Source: Palsa-883 sp963826975
GTDB lineage: Bacteria > Pseudomonadota > Alphaproteobacteria > Acetobacterales > Acetobacteraceae
Length of the DNA stretch: 64,000 nucleotides
Assembly (NCBI GenBank): GCA_963826975.1
Contig: CAWGZJ010000028.1
Coordinates: 62,001-126,000, forward strand
Direction of reading: 5' to 3'
Part shown: positions 24,229 through 33,562 of the stretch, piece by piece
Layout of the letters: the number at the start of each line of letters is the position of its first letter
Position numbering within the stretch: the first letter of the stretch is position 1
Translations under genes and position numbers: made by a program
Notes under the pieces: model-generated
The model's input: only the letters and a program-made list of their open reading frames with translations
Told to the model about the DNA's origin: nothing
Database searches by the model: none

Positions 24229-25717
24229 ATGAGGCTGCAGGTCCTGGTTCTGATGCTGATTGCGACACCAGCCTTCGGTGCGACCGCCACTGACGCAACC
24301 GTTGCCTCCTATCACGGAGCGCCTGATCGCGCCGGCAATTACATTGTCCCCAGCCTCAATTGGCAGTCAGCGGGCACGGTTCACCGCGACGAGATGTTCG
24401 ATGGACATGTCGAGGGGCATGTCTACGCGCAACCACTGTATTGGCGCCCGCCAGGGTCGGAGCGCGGCCTGATCATCGCGACGACCGAAAGTGATTTCGT
24501 CTACGCGTTGGACGCAGCGACCGGGCACGTTGTGTGGCGCACCGCGGTTGGCCGGCCGGTGCCGCGTGCGGCACTGCCGTGCGGCAATATCGACCCGCTC
24601 GGCATCACCGGGACGCCGGTGATCGATGTGACGCGTGGCGCGGTGTACCTCGATGCGATGAGCGATGACCGTGGCGCACCGCGGCACCTCGTCTATGGGC
24701 TGGGCTCGCCGACGGCAACGTGCTGCCTGGCTTCCCGATCGACGTCGCCGCTGGGCTCGCTACTCGCGGCGTCCGTTTCAGCGCGGTCGCGCAAAACCAG
24801 CGCGGCGCTCTTGCATTGCTGAATGGCCGAATCTTCGTGCCGTTCGGTGGACATTTCGGCGATTGTGGTGACTATCATGGCGCGGTCGTCGCTCTTGGCA
24901 TCGATCCGCCGCAGCTACTCGGCGCCTGGATAACCCGAGCGCCCAAGGGCGGAATATGGGCGCCAGCCGGGGCTGAGCGAGGCCGACGGGTCGCTCTATT
25001 TTTCCACCGGCAACACCGAGGGTGCGCGGGACTGGCAAGACGGGGAGGGCGTGTTCCGCGTCGGACCCAATCTGGCTCATCCCATTGGCCCGCGCGATAT
25101 TTTCGCTCCGTCCAACTGGAAGCAGCTGGACGACGACGATCTCGATCTCGGCGGTGTTACACCGTTGCCGCTCACGCTGCCCGGCAGCCCGATCCCGCTG
25201 ATGCTCGCGCTTGGGAAGGACGGCAAGGCGTATCTGCTCGACCGCAGCTCTTTGGGAGGCCTCGGCGGTCCGCTTGCGGTGCGCCAAGCGGCGCGCGGTG
25301 TGATCATCACTGCAGCGACGACCTATCCTGTGCGCGATGCGGTGCTGGTCGCCTACCAGGCGCGTGGTGCTATCTGCCCAAACGGCGCCTATGTGTCGGG
25401 CATCGCAGCGCTGGCGGTGACGAGCGGAGGCCGGCAACAGGCTCTATTCGGCTTGGTGTGCCCGGCTGGACGGCCGCGGTGCGCCGATCGTCACCACCAC
25501 GGACGGCAGTTCTCAGCCGATTGTCTGGGCCGTTGGCGCGGAGGGCGATGACCGGCTGCACGGTTTCCGCGGCGATACTGGCGAGGAGATATACGCCGGG
25601 GCTGGGACACGGGACGGCATGAATGGGCTACGCCACCTCGCCACCATTCTTGTCGCCGCGGGGCGCTTCTACATTGCCGGCGACGGGCGCATCTTCGCAT
25701 TCGAATTGCCACAGTGA
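24229..25717 (+). pseudogene. PQQ-type beta-propeller protein, broken by three frameshifts
   Basis: Translation starts at ATG 24229 with a signal peptide (MRLQVLVLMLIATPAFG). It reads as an outer-membrane or periplasmic PQQ-like propeller: VYAQPLYWRPPG, ESDFVYALDAATGHVVWR, ITGTPVIDVTRGAVYLDAMS. Near 24700 the frame shifts (next piece VLPGFPIDVAAGLATRGV), near 24970 it shifts back (GLSEADGSLYFSTGNTEG) and near 25460 again (GAPIVTTTDGSSQPIVWAV), ending with DGRIFAFELPQ and TGA at 25715. All pieces are in the right order, so a ~490-residue protein was intact recently, or the assembly has single-base errors. Confidence 0.8.
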
Positions 25718-26180
25718 GACGAAACGCGCCGTCCAACGGTTAACCGCCAGGTTGTTCGGTGCGCACCATAGAGACCGGCGGGCACGTCGTGCCGGCGCCG
25801 GTGCCTGGCGTCCGAGGCCCCAAGTCGAAGAGGCTGGGCTGGGAACGCCGGCAGGACGCCCCCCGTGCACGGACAAGCATGGTGTGTCTATCAAAACATC
25901 ACTACATTCCATCAGCTAAGGATTTGAGAATGCTTGCGGCCAACTGGCTTGCCGCTCTCTATTCGGATCACATCCCGACCATCGACCGGCAGCGTTGGGA
26001 CACCCCGTCCTCGCCCGATTTTCCTTGGCATGAAACCGGTTTGAAACTATTCAGAAGTAATTCTGAAAGCATTGTTCTCGGGTTTGTGAGCGTTTATCAA
26101 TAATAATAACGTGACATTGCTGTGAAATGTGATACTGGGTCCTCGGTAGCCTAATCCGAGGCCACCATCGGAACCCGCCA
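25718..26180. other. Intergenic, AT-richer stretch
   Basis: No supported gene. One open frame (25759-26103, GTG start) lacks a ribosome-binding site and recognisable motifs. From about 26050 the DNA is clearly richer in A and T than its surroundings, with AATAATAATAACG near 26100, which may hold the promoter of the gene at 26181. Confidence 0.4.
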
Positions 26181-26540
26181 ATGTCCATCAGACAAACCGA
26201 ACGCCGTCCGAGCCAGCCTTTAACTGGCGGCCCAGAACCTCTGGAACCTGGGCAACGCCAGCATCTCGCCGGTGCACTCGCCGATCTCGTGCCGAATTGG
26301 TCGGTCGAGCTTCAGTACGATGTGCGTGGTGAGGCAACAATCGTCATCCTGCCCGACGATCCGGACGACGATATCTGCCCCACGCTCATCGTACATGCCG
26401 ACGAATCGGCCTTTCATCTCGAAGAATTATGCGGAGACGACTACCGCAAGCTCGGTGCGTATCGGGGGTGGGCTGACGTTCTGCGTGCGGTTCGGATCAG
26501 ACTGATCTGGGAGATGCCGATCCCGGCGACACGCCACTGA
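26181..26540 (+). CDS. Small acidic hypothetical protein
   Basis: A 119-residue protein I do not recognise. It has an acidic stretch, VILPDDPDDDICPTLIVHADE, and a central alternating hydrophobic pattern (VELQYDVRGEATIVIL) that suggests a small alpha/beta domain. It ends 25 bases before an XRE-type regulator on the same strand, so the two may be an operon, possibly toxin-antitoxin-like, though neither protein matches a known toxin. Codon use is less GC-biased than in the metabolic genes, fitting an acquired segment. Confidence 0.55.
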   Translation: MSIRQTERRPSQPLTGGPEPLEPGQRQHLAGALADLVPNWSVELQYDVRGEATIVILPDDPDDDICPTLIVHADESAFHLEELCGDDYRKLGAYRGWADVLRAVRIRLIWEMPIPATRH

Positions 26541-26565
26541 CCAGCGAAGGAGACCGTAGGGTAAT

Positions 26566-26835
26566 ATGTCCGTTTATCTCATCGATCTAGAAAGCCTAGG
26601 TGAGCGTCTTGCCAGAATACGCAGGACGTACGGCGAGAGCATTGATCTTCCAAATCTGGGAAGGGCTGTATTTGCGTCGCTAATTGGCATTTCAGCTATC
26701 GCTTATGCATCCTACGAACGGGGCGAGAGGGAGCCTACGGTCGATTTCTTGGTCGCCCTACGCAAGAAAACCGGCGTCTGTTTGGATGAGCTGATGGACC
26801 CCAATTACGCGGAGTCAAACCGGCCTTTCCGGTGA
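26566..26835 (+). CDS. XRE/Cro-type helix-turn-helix regulator
   Basis: An 89-residue protein with an expanded helix-turn-helix: LGERLARIRRTYGE is helix 1, ISAIAYASYERGEREPTVDFL the recognition part, and LVALRKKTGVCLDELM the closing helix typical of Cro/CI proteins. An insertion of about ten residues (SIDLPNLGRAVFASL) separates helix 1 from the rest. GGAG near 26550 serves as ribosome-binding site. It probably regulates its own small operon. Confidence 0.72.
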   Translation: MSVYLIDLESLGERLARIRRTYGESIDLPNLGRAVFASLIGISAIAYASYERGEREPTVDFLVALRKKTGVCLDELMDPNYAESNRPFR

Positions 26836-27263
26836 GGATGTCCGTCCTGGCCCGCATTTCTCATACTGTTGCGGGATGATGGCGAAGGGCGTTGTCGCGC
26901 CAACAGGTTTTCGCGCCGCCGCCAGTACCGGGTGTATTCGCCCAATGGGTACATGAGCAACGTGCGAAAACCTGCTGGCGCGACAAGGACCGAGCCAGCG
27001 CCCGCGAGAGTGTGAGAAATGCGGGCTAGGTCCCGCCTTCGGGGTTGCAGCTCCGCAGCGTGGGCATGGCGTTCCTCGGCGTCTTGCTTCTCGTCGTTGA
27101 TACCCAACCGGCGGGCCTTGGCGCGGGCACTGGACCAGGCGACGAACCGGCCTAGCGTCAAGGCTGTCTCGGGCGGGTAGCCGAGCCGCTCTGCGACCAC
27201 CGTTGCCCATAGGGTCAGGACCGGGGCGCGGTTTACGCGGATCAGGGCTGGTGCGGCTTTCAT
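26805..27263 (-). pseudogene. Truncated conserved alphaproteobacterial protein, tail derived from an inverted repeat
   Basis: From ATG 27263 the first ~45 residues (MKAAPALIRVNRAPVLTLWA, then VVAERLGYPPETALTLGR) match a conserved family of alphaproteobacterial proteins that are normally ~170-200 residues and that I know only as uncharacterised. After about residue 60 the similarity stops. The rest of the 152-residue frame runs through the inverted repeat at 26850-27026, so the present C-terminus looks like read-through of a repeat, not an original domain. It probably no longer makes the original product. Confidence 0.6.
26850..27026. repeat. Large imperfect inverted repeat
   Basis: The arms are 26850-26914 and 26964-27026 with a ~49-base loop. 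The outer 14 bases are perfectly complementary (GCCCGCATTTCTCA against TGAGAAATGCGGGC), and the inner 24 bases match at 22 of 24 (26891-26914 against 26964-26987). In between the pairing is weaker. The element lies in the 3' part of a truncated gene and looks like a mobile or repetitive palindromic element. Confidence 0.75.
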
Positions 27264-27721
27264 CGGTGGGGAATGTATCGCCCGGCGGGCGGATCGGGAA
27301 CACGCCCTGCGACGAGGCGGCATCGTGCCAGGGTGGCCTGGCTACCGCCGCTTTGGGTGGAACCCGGCTGTAGCTGCTGCCAGCCTTCTATCGCTGGGTT
27401 GGGTGGAGAGCGGACAGGAACGCGCTCTGGTGACAATCAAAGGCGGTCAGCCGCCACCCCGTTGTTACCAATCGAGGCGCATAGGTAGGAGGTGTTGCGC
27501 TTCCTCGTGGCAACCCTCTCGCGGCCGCGTCCAGAAGCAAGCACCCCTTAACTTGCCCCGCCTCATCCGGCGGGGCCTTTTTTAAACAGCGCGGGCGGTG
27601 GCTTTTCGGCAGCTGTCAGCCGCCGCGCCGCGTGGACTGGTCCCGAGCATAATACTGCAGCGCCAAGGACACCCTTTCAGGTAATTCCTGGAGCTGCCGA
27701 TCACCTGGCTGCTGCTCGATG
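27264..27721. other. Intergenic region with an orphan terminator
   Basis: No convincing gene. A short plus-strand frame ends at TAA 27549-27551 just before the terminator at 27555; preceding it is only a 20-codon stretch (VLRFLVATLSRP...) with GTG 27492. The region looks like leftovers of a larger element. Confidence 0.4.
27555..27583 (+). terminator. Intrinsic terminator
   Basis: GCCCCGCC (27555-27562) and GGCGGGGC (27569-27576) form a perfect 8-bp stem around the loop TCATCC, followed by CTTTTTT. It is a textbook Rho-independent terminator on the plus strand, but no intact plus-strand gene ends just before it. Confidence 0.88.
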
Positions 27722-29362
<1,641 letters not shown>

Positions 29363-29422
29363 GTCTCGCTTCTCCCTGGGTTAGTCGGTTCATCCGTTTT
29401 CGGACTTTCAGGCGCAGACCTG

Positions 29423-29740
29423 TCAAGCTGCCTTCCTCTTGGCGGCCGGACTGCCCTCGATGATACCCATGATGTCGGACTCCTTCATGATCAGGAGTTC
29501 CTCGCCATCAAGCTTCACTTCGGTGCCTGACCACTTGCCGAACAGGATGCGGTCGCCAGCCTTCACGTCGAGCGCCACGAGGTGACCCTGCTCGTTGCGG
29601 GCGCCAGGACCCGCAGCGATGACCTCTCCTTCCATCGGCTTTTCCTTGGCCGTGTCTGGGATGATGATGCCGCCCGTGGTCTTTTCTTCGGCGTCGAGGC
29701 GCCGGACCACAACCCGGTCATGCAAGGGACGGAACTTCAT
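29423..29740 (-). CDS. groES: Co-chaperonin GroES
   Basis: A 105-residue co-chaperonin from ATG 29740 (MKFRPLHDRVVVRRLDAEEK); the open frame extends upstream to 29842 but the family begins here. The mobile loop EKTTGGIIIPDTAKEKP and the roof/core segments VDVKAGDRILFGKWSGTEVK are intact. The C-terminus has an extra basic tail (GSPAAKRKAA) beyond the usual end near IMGIIE. It caps the GroEL ring and is first in the groES-groEL operon. Confidence 0.96.
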   Translation of the reverse strand: MKFRPLHDRVVVRRLDAEEKTTGGIIIPDTAKEKPMEGEVIAAGPGARNEQGHLVALDVKAGDRILFGKWSGTEVKLDGEELLIMKESDIMGIIEGSPAAKRKAA

Positions 29741-29844
29741 ATCGATCGCTCCCTCAGGTGGTGTTGATTGCCCAATTGCTCCGTAAGCGGGGCACCGCCG
29801 CCGGTGCTGGCCGCCGCCGGATTTCTCCCGTTGAGAGGGCAAAC

Positions 29845-29874
29845 GTTGTAGGTCGCTCCTGCGCGGAGTTCAAG
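29845..29874 (-). promoter_or_regulatory. Candidate heat-shock (sigma-32) promoter of groESL
   Basis: On the minus strand CTTGAA (29869-29874) is followed after 16 bases by CCTACAAC (29845-29852). This fits the alphaproteobacterial RpoH pattern of CTTGA at -35 and CCTAT-like at -10. The start of transcription would fall near 29838, giving a ~100-base leader. No CIRCE inverted repeat (TTAGCACTC/GAGTGCTAA) is visible in 29741-30188. Confidence 0.45.
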
Positions 29875-30188
29875 CAGGGCCGATGCGGGAGGTAGTGGCC
29901 GATCGAGCCGGCCACACAGCGGCCTCGAAGGTCCAACAGTTTCGCCGCTGACGAGTTCCGTCGCCCGAAGAAAATGCAAGATCGGCGACGGCGGCCGGCC
30001 GAGGGTCACGGCCGTCTCGGGCGGGTAGCCCGATCGACTCGTGCCACCCGTCCGAGTGACGACCGGCGCTCTATCGCGCGACCCTCGACCGTGCTCACTT
30101 TTGCCTGTCATCGCCATGAATCTAGGCTGCCCCGTCAAAGCGGTGGCGGCTCGGTCGTATCAGAGTATCCCGCACCGGAGGAAAATCG
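29875..30188. other. Region between groES promoter and next gene, with a gene relic
   Basis: On the minus strand around 30000-30090 a fragment DRAPVV...GYPPETAVTLGR resembles the start of the truncated protein at 27263. The shared 17 bases GTCTCGGGCGGGTAGCC occur in both places. No start codon, ribosome-binding site or intact frame remains, so it is a degenerate duplicate. The rest is the leader of the plus-strand gene at 30189. Confidence 0.4.
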
Positions 30189-31019
30189 ATGAGCGCTGCA
30201 AACGAAGAGGTAAAAATCCTGACGGTCGCGAGTTGCTCGAACGTCCGCGCCGAGCACCGCTCGCATGTCGTCGTCTCCGGGTCCTATGGCGGCCGCTACA
30301 ACGCCTTCAATGCGGCCAAGTGGCCGGTGCGTGCCGTGATCATGAACGATGCCGGCATCGGCAAGGACAACGCCGGCATTGTCGGTCTGGATTTTCTCGA
30401 CCAGATCGGCCTGGCCGCGGCGACCGCCGATGCGCGGACATGCCACATCGGCGACGGCGACCACATGCTCGCGCACGGCATCGTCAGCTACGTCAATCGC
30501 GTCGCCGCCGCGCTCGGCTGCGCGCCGGGCCAGAGCGTCCGGAACTGCGCCGAGCGCATGCGCGCGGCAACAGTGCCGACGGTCGCGCCGCCGCCCATCA
30601 CCGAGGGTGCCCGCTTCGTCATGCGTGACGTTCCTGGCGAGCCAGTGCTGATCTGCGCCGATTCCATCGGCATGCTGCAGCCCGACGATGCGGGCCGGAT
30701 TGTCGTAACGGCGTCGCACGGCGCACTTTCCGGAGGTCGGCCGGACAATGTGGTTCCACTGGACATCTACGCGGTGTTCTTCAGCGACGCCGGCGGCGGC
30801 ATGGACGGGGCCGGCATCGCGCGGCTCGACGATCTCGACCGAAAAGGGATCGTCGCGGGCGCCACCTCCGCGGACAGCGCGCCCATCGGAGATTCCCGCG
30901 CGCTCTACCACGACGGCATCCTGTCGCACGTCAACGGCCCGGCTTCCCTGCGCGGAGGCCGGGTTGGCATGAAGCTGAAGGACTTCATCGAGGTCTTGAT
31001 CGCGGCAGCAAAGCAATAA
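30189..31019 (+). CDS. Uncharacterised protein with two copies of one domain
   Basis: A 276-residue protein with no signal peptide or membrane segment; I cannot name its family. It contains an internal duplication. Residues ~25-112 (SHVVVSGSYGG, AVIMNDAGIGKDNAGIVGLDF, CHIGDGDHMLAHGIVSYVN) parallel residues ~172-258 (VTASHGALSGG, AVFFSDAGGGMDGAGIARLDD, APIGDSRALYHDGILSHVN). The shared skeleton is DAGxGxDxAGIxxLxxLD, IGD and GIxSxVN, spaced alike in both halves. The conserved aspartates and histidines suggest a metal- or substrate-binding site at the domain pair. An AGGAAAA ribosome-binding site precedes ATG 30189. A REP element and IS follow it. Confidence 0.7.
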   Translation: MSAANEEVKILTVASCSNVRAEHRSHVVVSGSYGGRYNAFNAAKWPVRAVIMNDAGIGKDNAGIVGLDFLDQIGLAAATADARTCHIGDGDHMLAHGIVSYVNRVAAALGCAPGQSVRNCAERMRAATVPTVAPPPITEGARFVMRDVPGEPVLICADSIGMLQPDDAGRIVVTASHGALSGGRPDNVVPLDIYAVFFSDAGGGMDGAGIARLDDLDRKGIVAGATSADSAPIGDSRALYHDGILSHVNGPASLRGGRVGMKLKDFIEVLIAAAKQ

Positions 31020-31154
31020 CCGCGTCTTGAGGTTGCAATACCGGCGGCCCTAAACACTAACGCACGGGCCGCTACCCCCCGTCATGCCGGCGCAGGCCGG
31101 TATCCACGACTTGCCTTCGTTGCAGCAAAGAAAGTCGTGGATACCGGCATGCGC

Positions 31155-32491
31155 CCATAGGCGCTAAAATATCCGTTGCATCTTCTGGTACTCGCGCTTT
31201 TTCCTAGGCGGTTCGTGCAAATGTCGTCGGAGCAGCGGCCTGGCGGCGAGCAGACTGTCGAAGCCGGGCTGTGGGATGATGGCCTGGAGCAGGGACTGGA
31301 CCAGCTGGCGCAGCAGACGCCACAGCCCGGGGCGGGTCAGGCGGCGTAGGCCCAGTGGGGAGAGTCCTCCAGCGCGTCGACCGACGGCTCGAGCAACAAC
31401 AGCATCAGCAAATGGGCCAGGATATAGGGTCTGGCAGAGCGCTCGTCGGTGCCGGGCGGACCATGCAGCCCGATCACGCTCTTCAGTCGTTTGAAGCCAA
31501 GTTCCACGCGCCATCGCAGACGATACAGGCCAAGCACGTCGGCGGCGGAGAATTCTGCCGCCGTCAGCGAGGTCACCAGAATGAACCAGTCGGCTGCGGC
31601 AAGCGTCTGCTGTGAGATCTGGTAGCCGTCCTTTTGAGCCTGACGTCGGGCCTTGCGCCGGCTCTCCGCGGCGGCGGCGTCGGACTTGCGGATGGCGATC
31701 AGGCGCAGTTCCAACGCCGGACCATGCTTGCGAGCGATCCATACGGGTTGATCGATCCGCCCATCCACGGCGTTGCGCAAGGCATCCAGCAGGTCGAATG
31801 CCTCGCCGTTCTGGCGTTGCCAGCGGACATTCTTCCAACCGGCCCGCACGACGATATCGCCGCCATCCCGCAATACGCTGGCAATGCGGTCCGGCTGCAG
31901 ATGCACGCGGTCGGCAAGGCGGATCTCACCCCGCACCACTGGAATTCGATCCAACTGCTCGCTCTCATGCTCATCGGTCAGCACGAACTGGCCGAACCGC
32001 TCGCTGGGAAGATCGAACGCGCTATGGATCCGCCACAGCCCGTTGCCGCGCTTCGCTGCACGGTCCGCCTTCGGCACCGAGGTGGCGTCGAGGATGCGGA
32101 TCAGACGCCCGTGGCTCTGCGTCGGCGCCTTCATGGCGAGCAGATGGCCGACCAGCAGGGCCAGCCAATCGCCGCACCGCCGCAGCCGATAGAGCAGAGC
32201 GACGTTGGAGATATCGACCAAACCGATGGCGGTGGCCCAGGCCGTGGTCGAGCGCAGCCCCCATTCGCCCAGGCAGTAGGCGAGCACCAGCCGCAGCAGA
32301 ACTATCGGCGTGCGGACCTTGCGCCCCCAGGCGAACGCCTGGGTGTCGCGGGCACTGCTCGCCAGCGCCTCGGCTCCGCCGAGCCGCTCGATGGTGCGGG
32401 TCCAGTCGTCGTTCAGCAGCGAATTGGGTGTCATCCGATGTTTGAATTGAGAGGATTCCCGGACGCAAGGGGAAATTTTTAGCGCCTATGG
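31155..32491 (-). mobile_element. IS4-family insertion sequence, 1337 bp
   Basis: The ends are 15-bp perfect terminal inverted repeats, CCATAGGCGCTAAAA at 31155-31169 and its complement at 32477-32491. The flanks carry an 8-bp target duplication: GCATGCGC (31147-31154) and GCCTGCGC (32492-32499), seven of eight identical. It holds a single transposase gene on the minus strand. It inserted into one arm of a REP-type palindrome. Confidence 0.88.
31337..32434 (-). CDS. IS4-family transposase, probably frameshifted near its end
   Basis: The frame gives 365 residues. DDE elements visible are ILDATSVP (first Asp), DRIPVVRGEIRLADR (second Asp region) and the Y-(2)-R-(3)-E-(6)-K motif readable as YRLRWRVELGFKRLK (the glutamate and lysine). 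The stop at 31337 comes after EDSPHWAYAA. In another frame immediately downstream (31164-31335) the sequence reads GLWRLLRQLVQSLLQAI, then LRRHLHEPPRKK, which I take as the original C-terminal tail. A one-base frameshift has therefore probably shortened the protein by about 55 residues. The catalytic core itself is intact. Confidence 0.85.
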   Translation of the reverse strand: MTPNSLLNDDWTRTIERLGGAEALASSARDTQAFAWGRKVRTPIVLLRLVLAYCLGEWGLRSTTAWATAIGLVDISNVALLYRLRRCGDWLALLVGHLLAMKAPTQSHGRLIRILDATSVPKADRAAKRGNGLWRIHSAFDLPSERFGQFVLTDEHESEQLDRIPVVRGEIRLADRVHLQPDRIASVLRDGGDIVVRAGWKNVRWQRQNGEAFDLLDALRNAVDGRIDQPVWIARKHGPALELRLIAIRKSDAAAAESRRKARRQAQKDGYQISQQTLAAADWFILVTSLTAAEFSAADVLGLYRLRWRVELGFKRLKSVIGLHGPPGTDERSARPYILAHLLMLLLLEPSVDALEDSPHWAYAA

Positions 32492-32527
32492 GCCTGCGCC
32501 GGCATGACCGGGGCAGCGGCCCGTGCG

Positions 32528-33562
32528 TCAATGTTTAGGGCCGTTGGCATAAGACGCAACGGGTTCGAACCGACCAGACTCCGCCGAACGCAGGACCGCC
32601 TCGATCAATCGATGCACAACCAGCGAGGTCCGCCCGTTCGCGGCCGGCTGACGATCCCTTTCGATCGCGTCAACCATGTCCTCGATCAGCCTGCGATGCG
32701 CCAGATGATCACCCTGCACAGCCGGATCCGCCGCGTCCTCCTGCTCATCAATCACCGTGCCGTCGCGCAGCCACACACGAAGCTGTCGCCGTTCCAGCGT
32801 TGCCGAACCAAGCCGCCCGGCGATGTCGATCCGTTCGGGGCTGCCGGGAAACGACGTTGTAGTGGCGTCGAGCACGCCGATCGCGCCCGAGGGAAACCGC
32901 AGCGCCGCGGCGACCACGTCCTCGGTGTCGATCTGGCGCAGCGGACTGGTTGTGGCAAAGCCACAGACCGCGGCCACCGGACCGGCCAGCGCCACAAGCT
33001 GGTCCATCACGTGGATCGCCTGGGTCAGCAGCACGCCGCCGCCATCGCGGGAACGCATGCCACGATCGAGTTCGGCAAAATAGCTGTCGGGGCGCCACCA
33101 TCGAACTGCGAGTGAAACGGAAACCAGCTCGCCCAGCCGGCCCTCCCGCAGCAGCGCGGCGAGCCGCAGATGCGGCGTGCGGAACCGGTTCTGGAACACG
33201 ATGCCGAGCTTCGTCCCGGCGGTGGCGCAGGTCGCGACCAGGCGTTCCGACCGTTCCAGCGTCCCTTCGATTGGTTTCTCCAGCAGGATGTGCTTGCCGG
33301 CGGCGGCGCAGCGCGTTGCCAGATCAAGGTGCGTCCAGGGCGGCGTCAGGATGAAAACCAGGCCGATCGAGCGGTCCGCCAGAATCGCATCCAGACTGTC
33401 CGCCACTGGCAGGCCATGCGTCGCCGCGAACGCGGTGCGCCGCGCCGCGCGGGGGCTCCAACACGCCGCTACCTCGACCTCGCCGGCAAGCTCCCTCAGT
33501 GCCCGTGCATGCTTGTCGACAGCCATGCCAAGGCCGATCAGTGCCACCCGCATCCGCATCAC
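32528..33562 (-). CDS. Gfo/Idh/MocA-family oxidoreductase
   Basis: A 344-residue NAD(P)-dependent dehydrogenase. The Rossmann start is VALIGLGMAVDKHARAL; the family's nicotinamide-site motif reads HILLEKPIEGT, and FQNRFRTPHLRLAALLREGRLGEL is the beginning of the C-terminal domain. DGGGVLLTQAIHVMDQL holds the conserved catalytic His. Such enzymes oxidise a sugar, inositol or sugar-derived hydroxyl. Its start overlaps the stop of the enolase-superfamily gene upstream by four bases, so it belongs to the same operon. The last codons and stop lie within the outer arm of the REP palindrome that flanks the IS element. Confidence 0.91.
   Translation of the reverse strand: MMRMRVALIGLGMAVDKHARALRELAGEVEVAACWSPRAARRTAFAATHGLPVADSLDAILADRSIGLVFILTPPWTHLDLATRCAAAGKHILLEKPIEGTLERSERLVATCATAGTKLGIVFQNRFRTPHLRLAALLREGRLGELVSVSLAVRWWRPDSYFAELDRGMRSRDGGGVLLTQAIHVMDQLVALAGPVAAVCGFATTSPLRQIDTEDVVAAALRFPSGAIGVLDATTTSFPGSPERIDIAGRLGSATLERRQLRVWLRDGTVIDEQEDAADPAVQGDHLAHRRLIEDMVDAIERDRQPAANGRTSLVVHRLIEAVLRSAESGRFEPVASYANGPKH

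Larger units (their letters stand above)
31046..32542. repeat. Compound REP/BIME-like palindrome split by an IS element
   Basis: The outer arms 31046-31073 and 32515-32542 are inverted copies of GGCCCTAAACAC...GGGCCGCT with a few mismatches. The inner arm 31080-31112 (GTCATGCCGGCGCAGGCCGG core, then TATCCACGACTT) pairs with 31132-31146 joined to 32492-32508. The IS element at 31155-32491 sits inside the right-hand inner arm. Without it the inner hairpin would have an uninterrupted inverted repeat of about 32 bp. The sequence type (GTCATGCCGGC, ATCCACGACTT) is a well-known form of alphaproteobacterial intergenic palindrome. Confidence 0.85.

Noticed and set aside
25759..26103. Open frame of 114 codons after the broken propeller gene
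   Set aside because: It has a GTG start without a ribosome-binding site, no recognisable motif and changing composition; treated as intergenic.
29741..30188. CIRCE element upstream of groES
   Set aside because: The TTAGCACTC...GAGTGCTAA inverted repeat was looked for and not found.
31164..31838. Separate 224-codon frame overlapping the transposase
   Set aside because: Most of it is a shadow of the transposase; only its last ~55 codons look real, as the displaced transposase tail.
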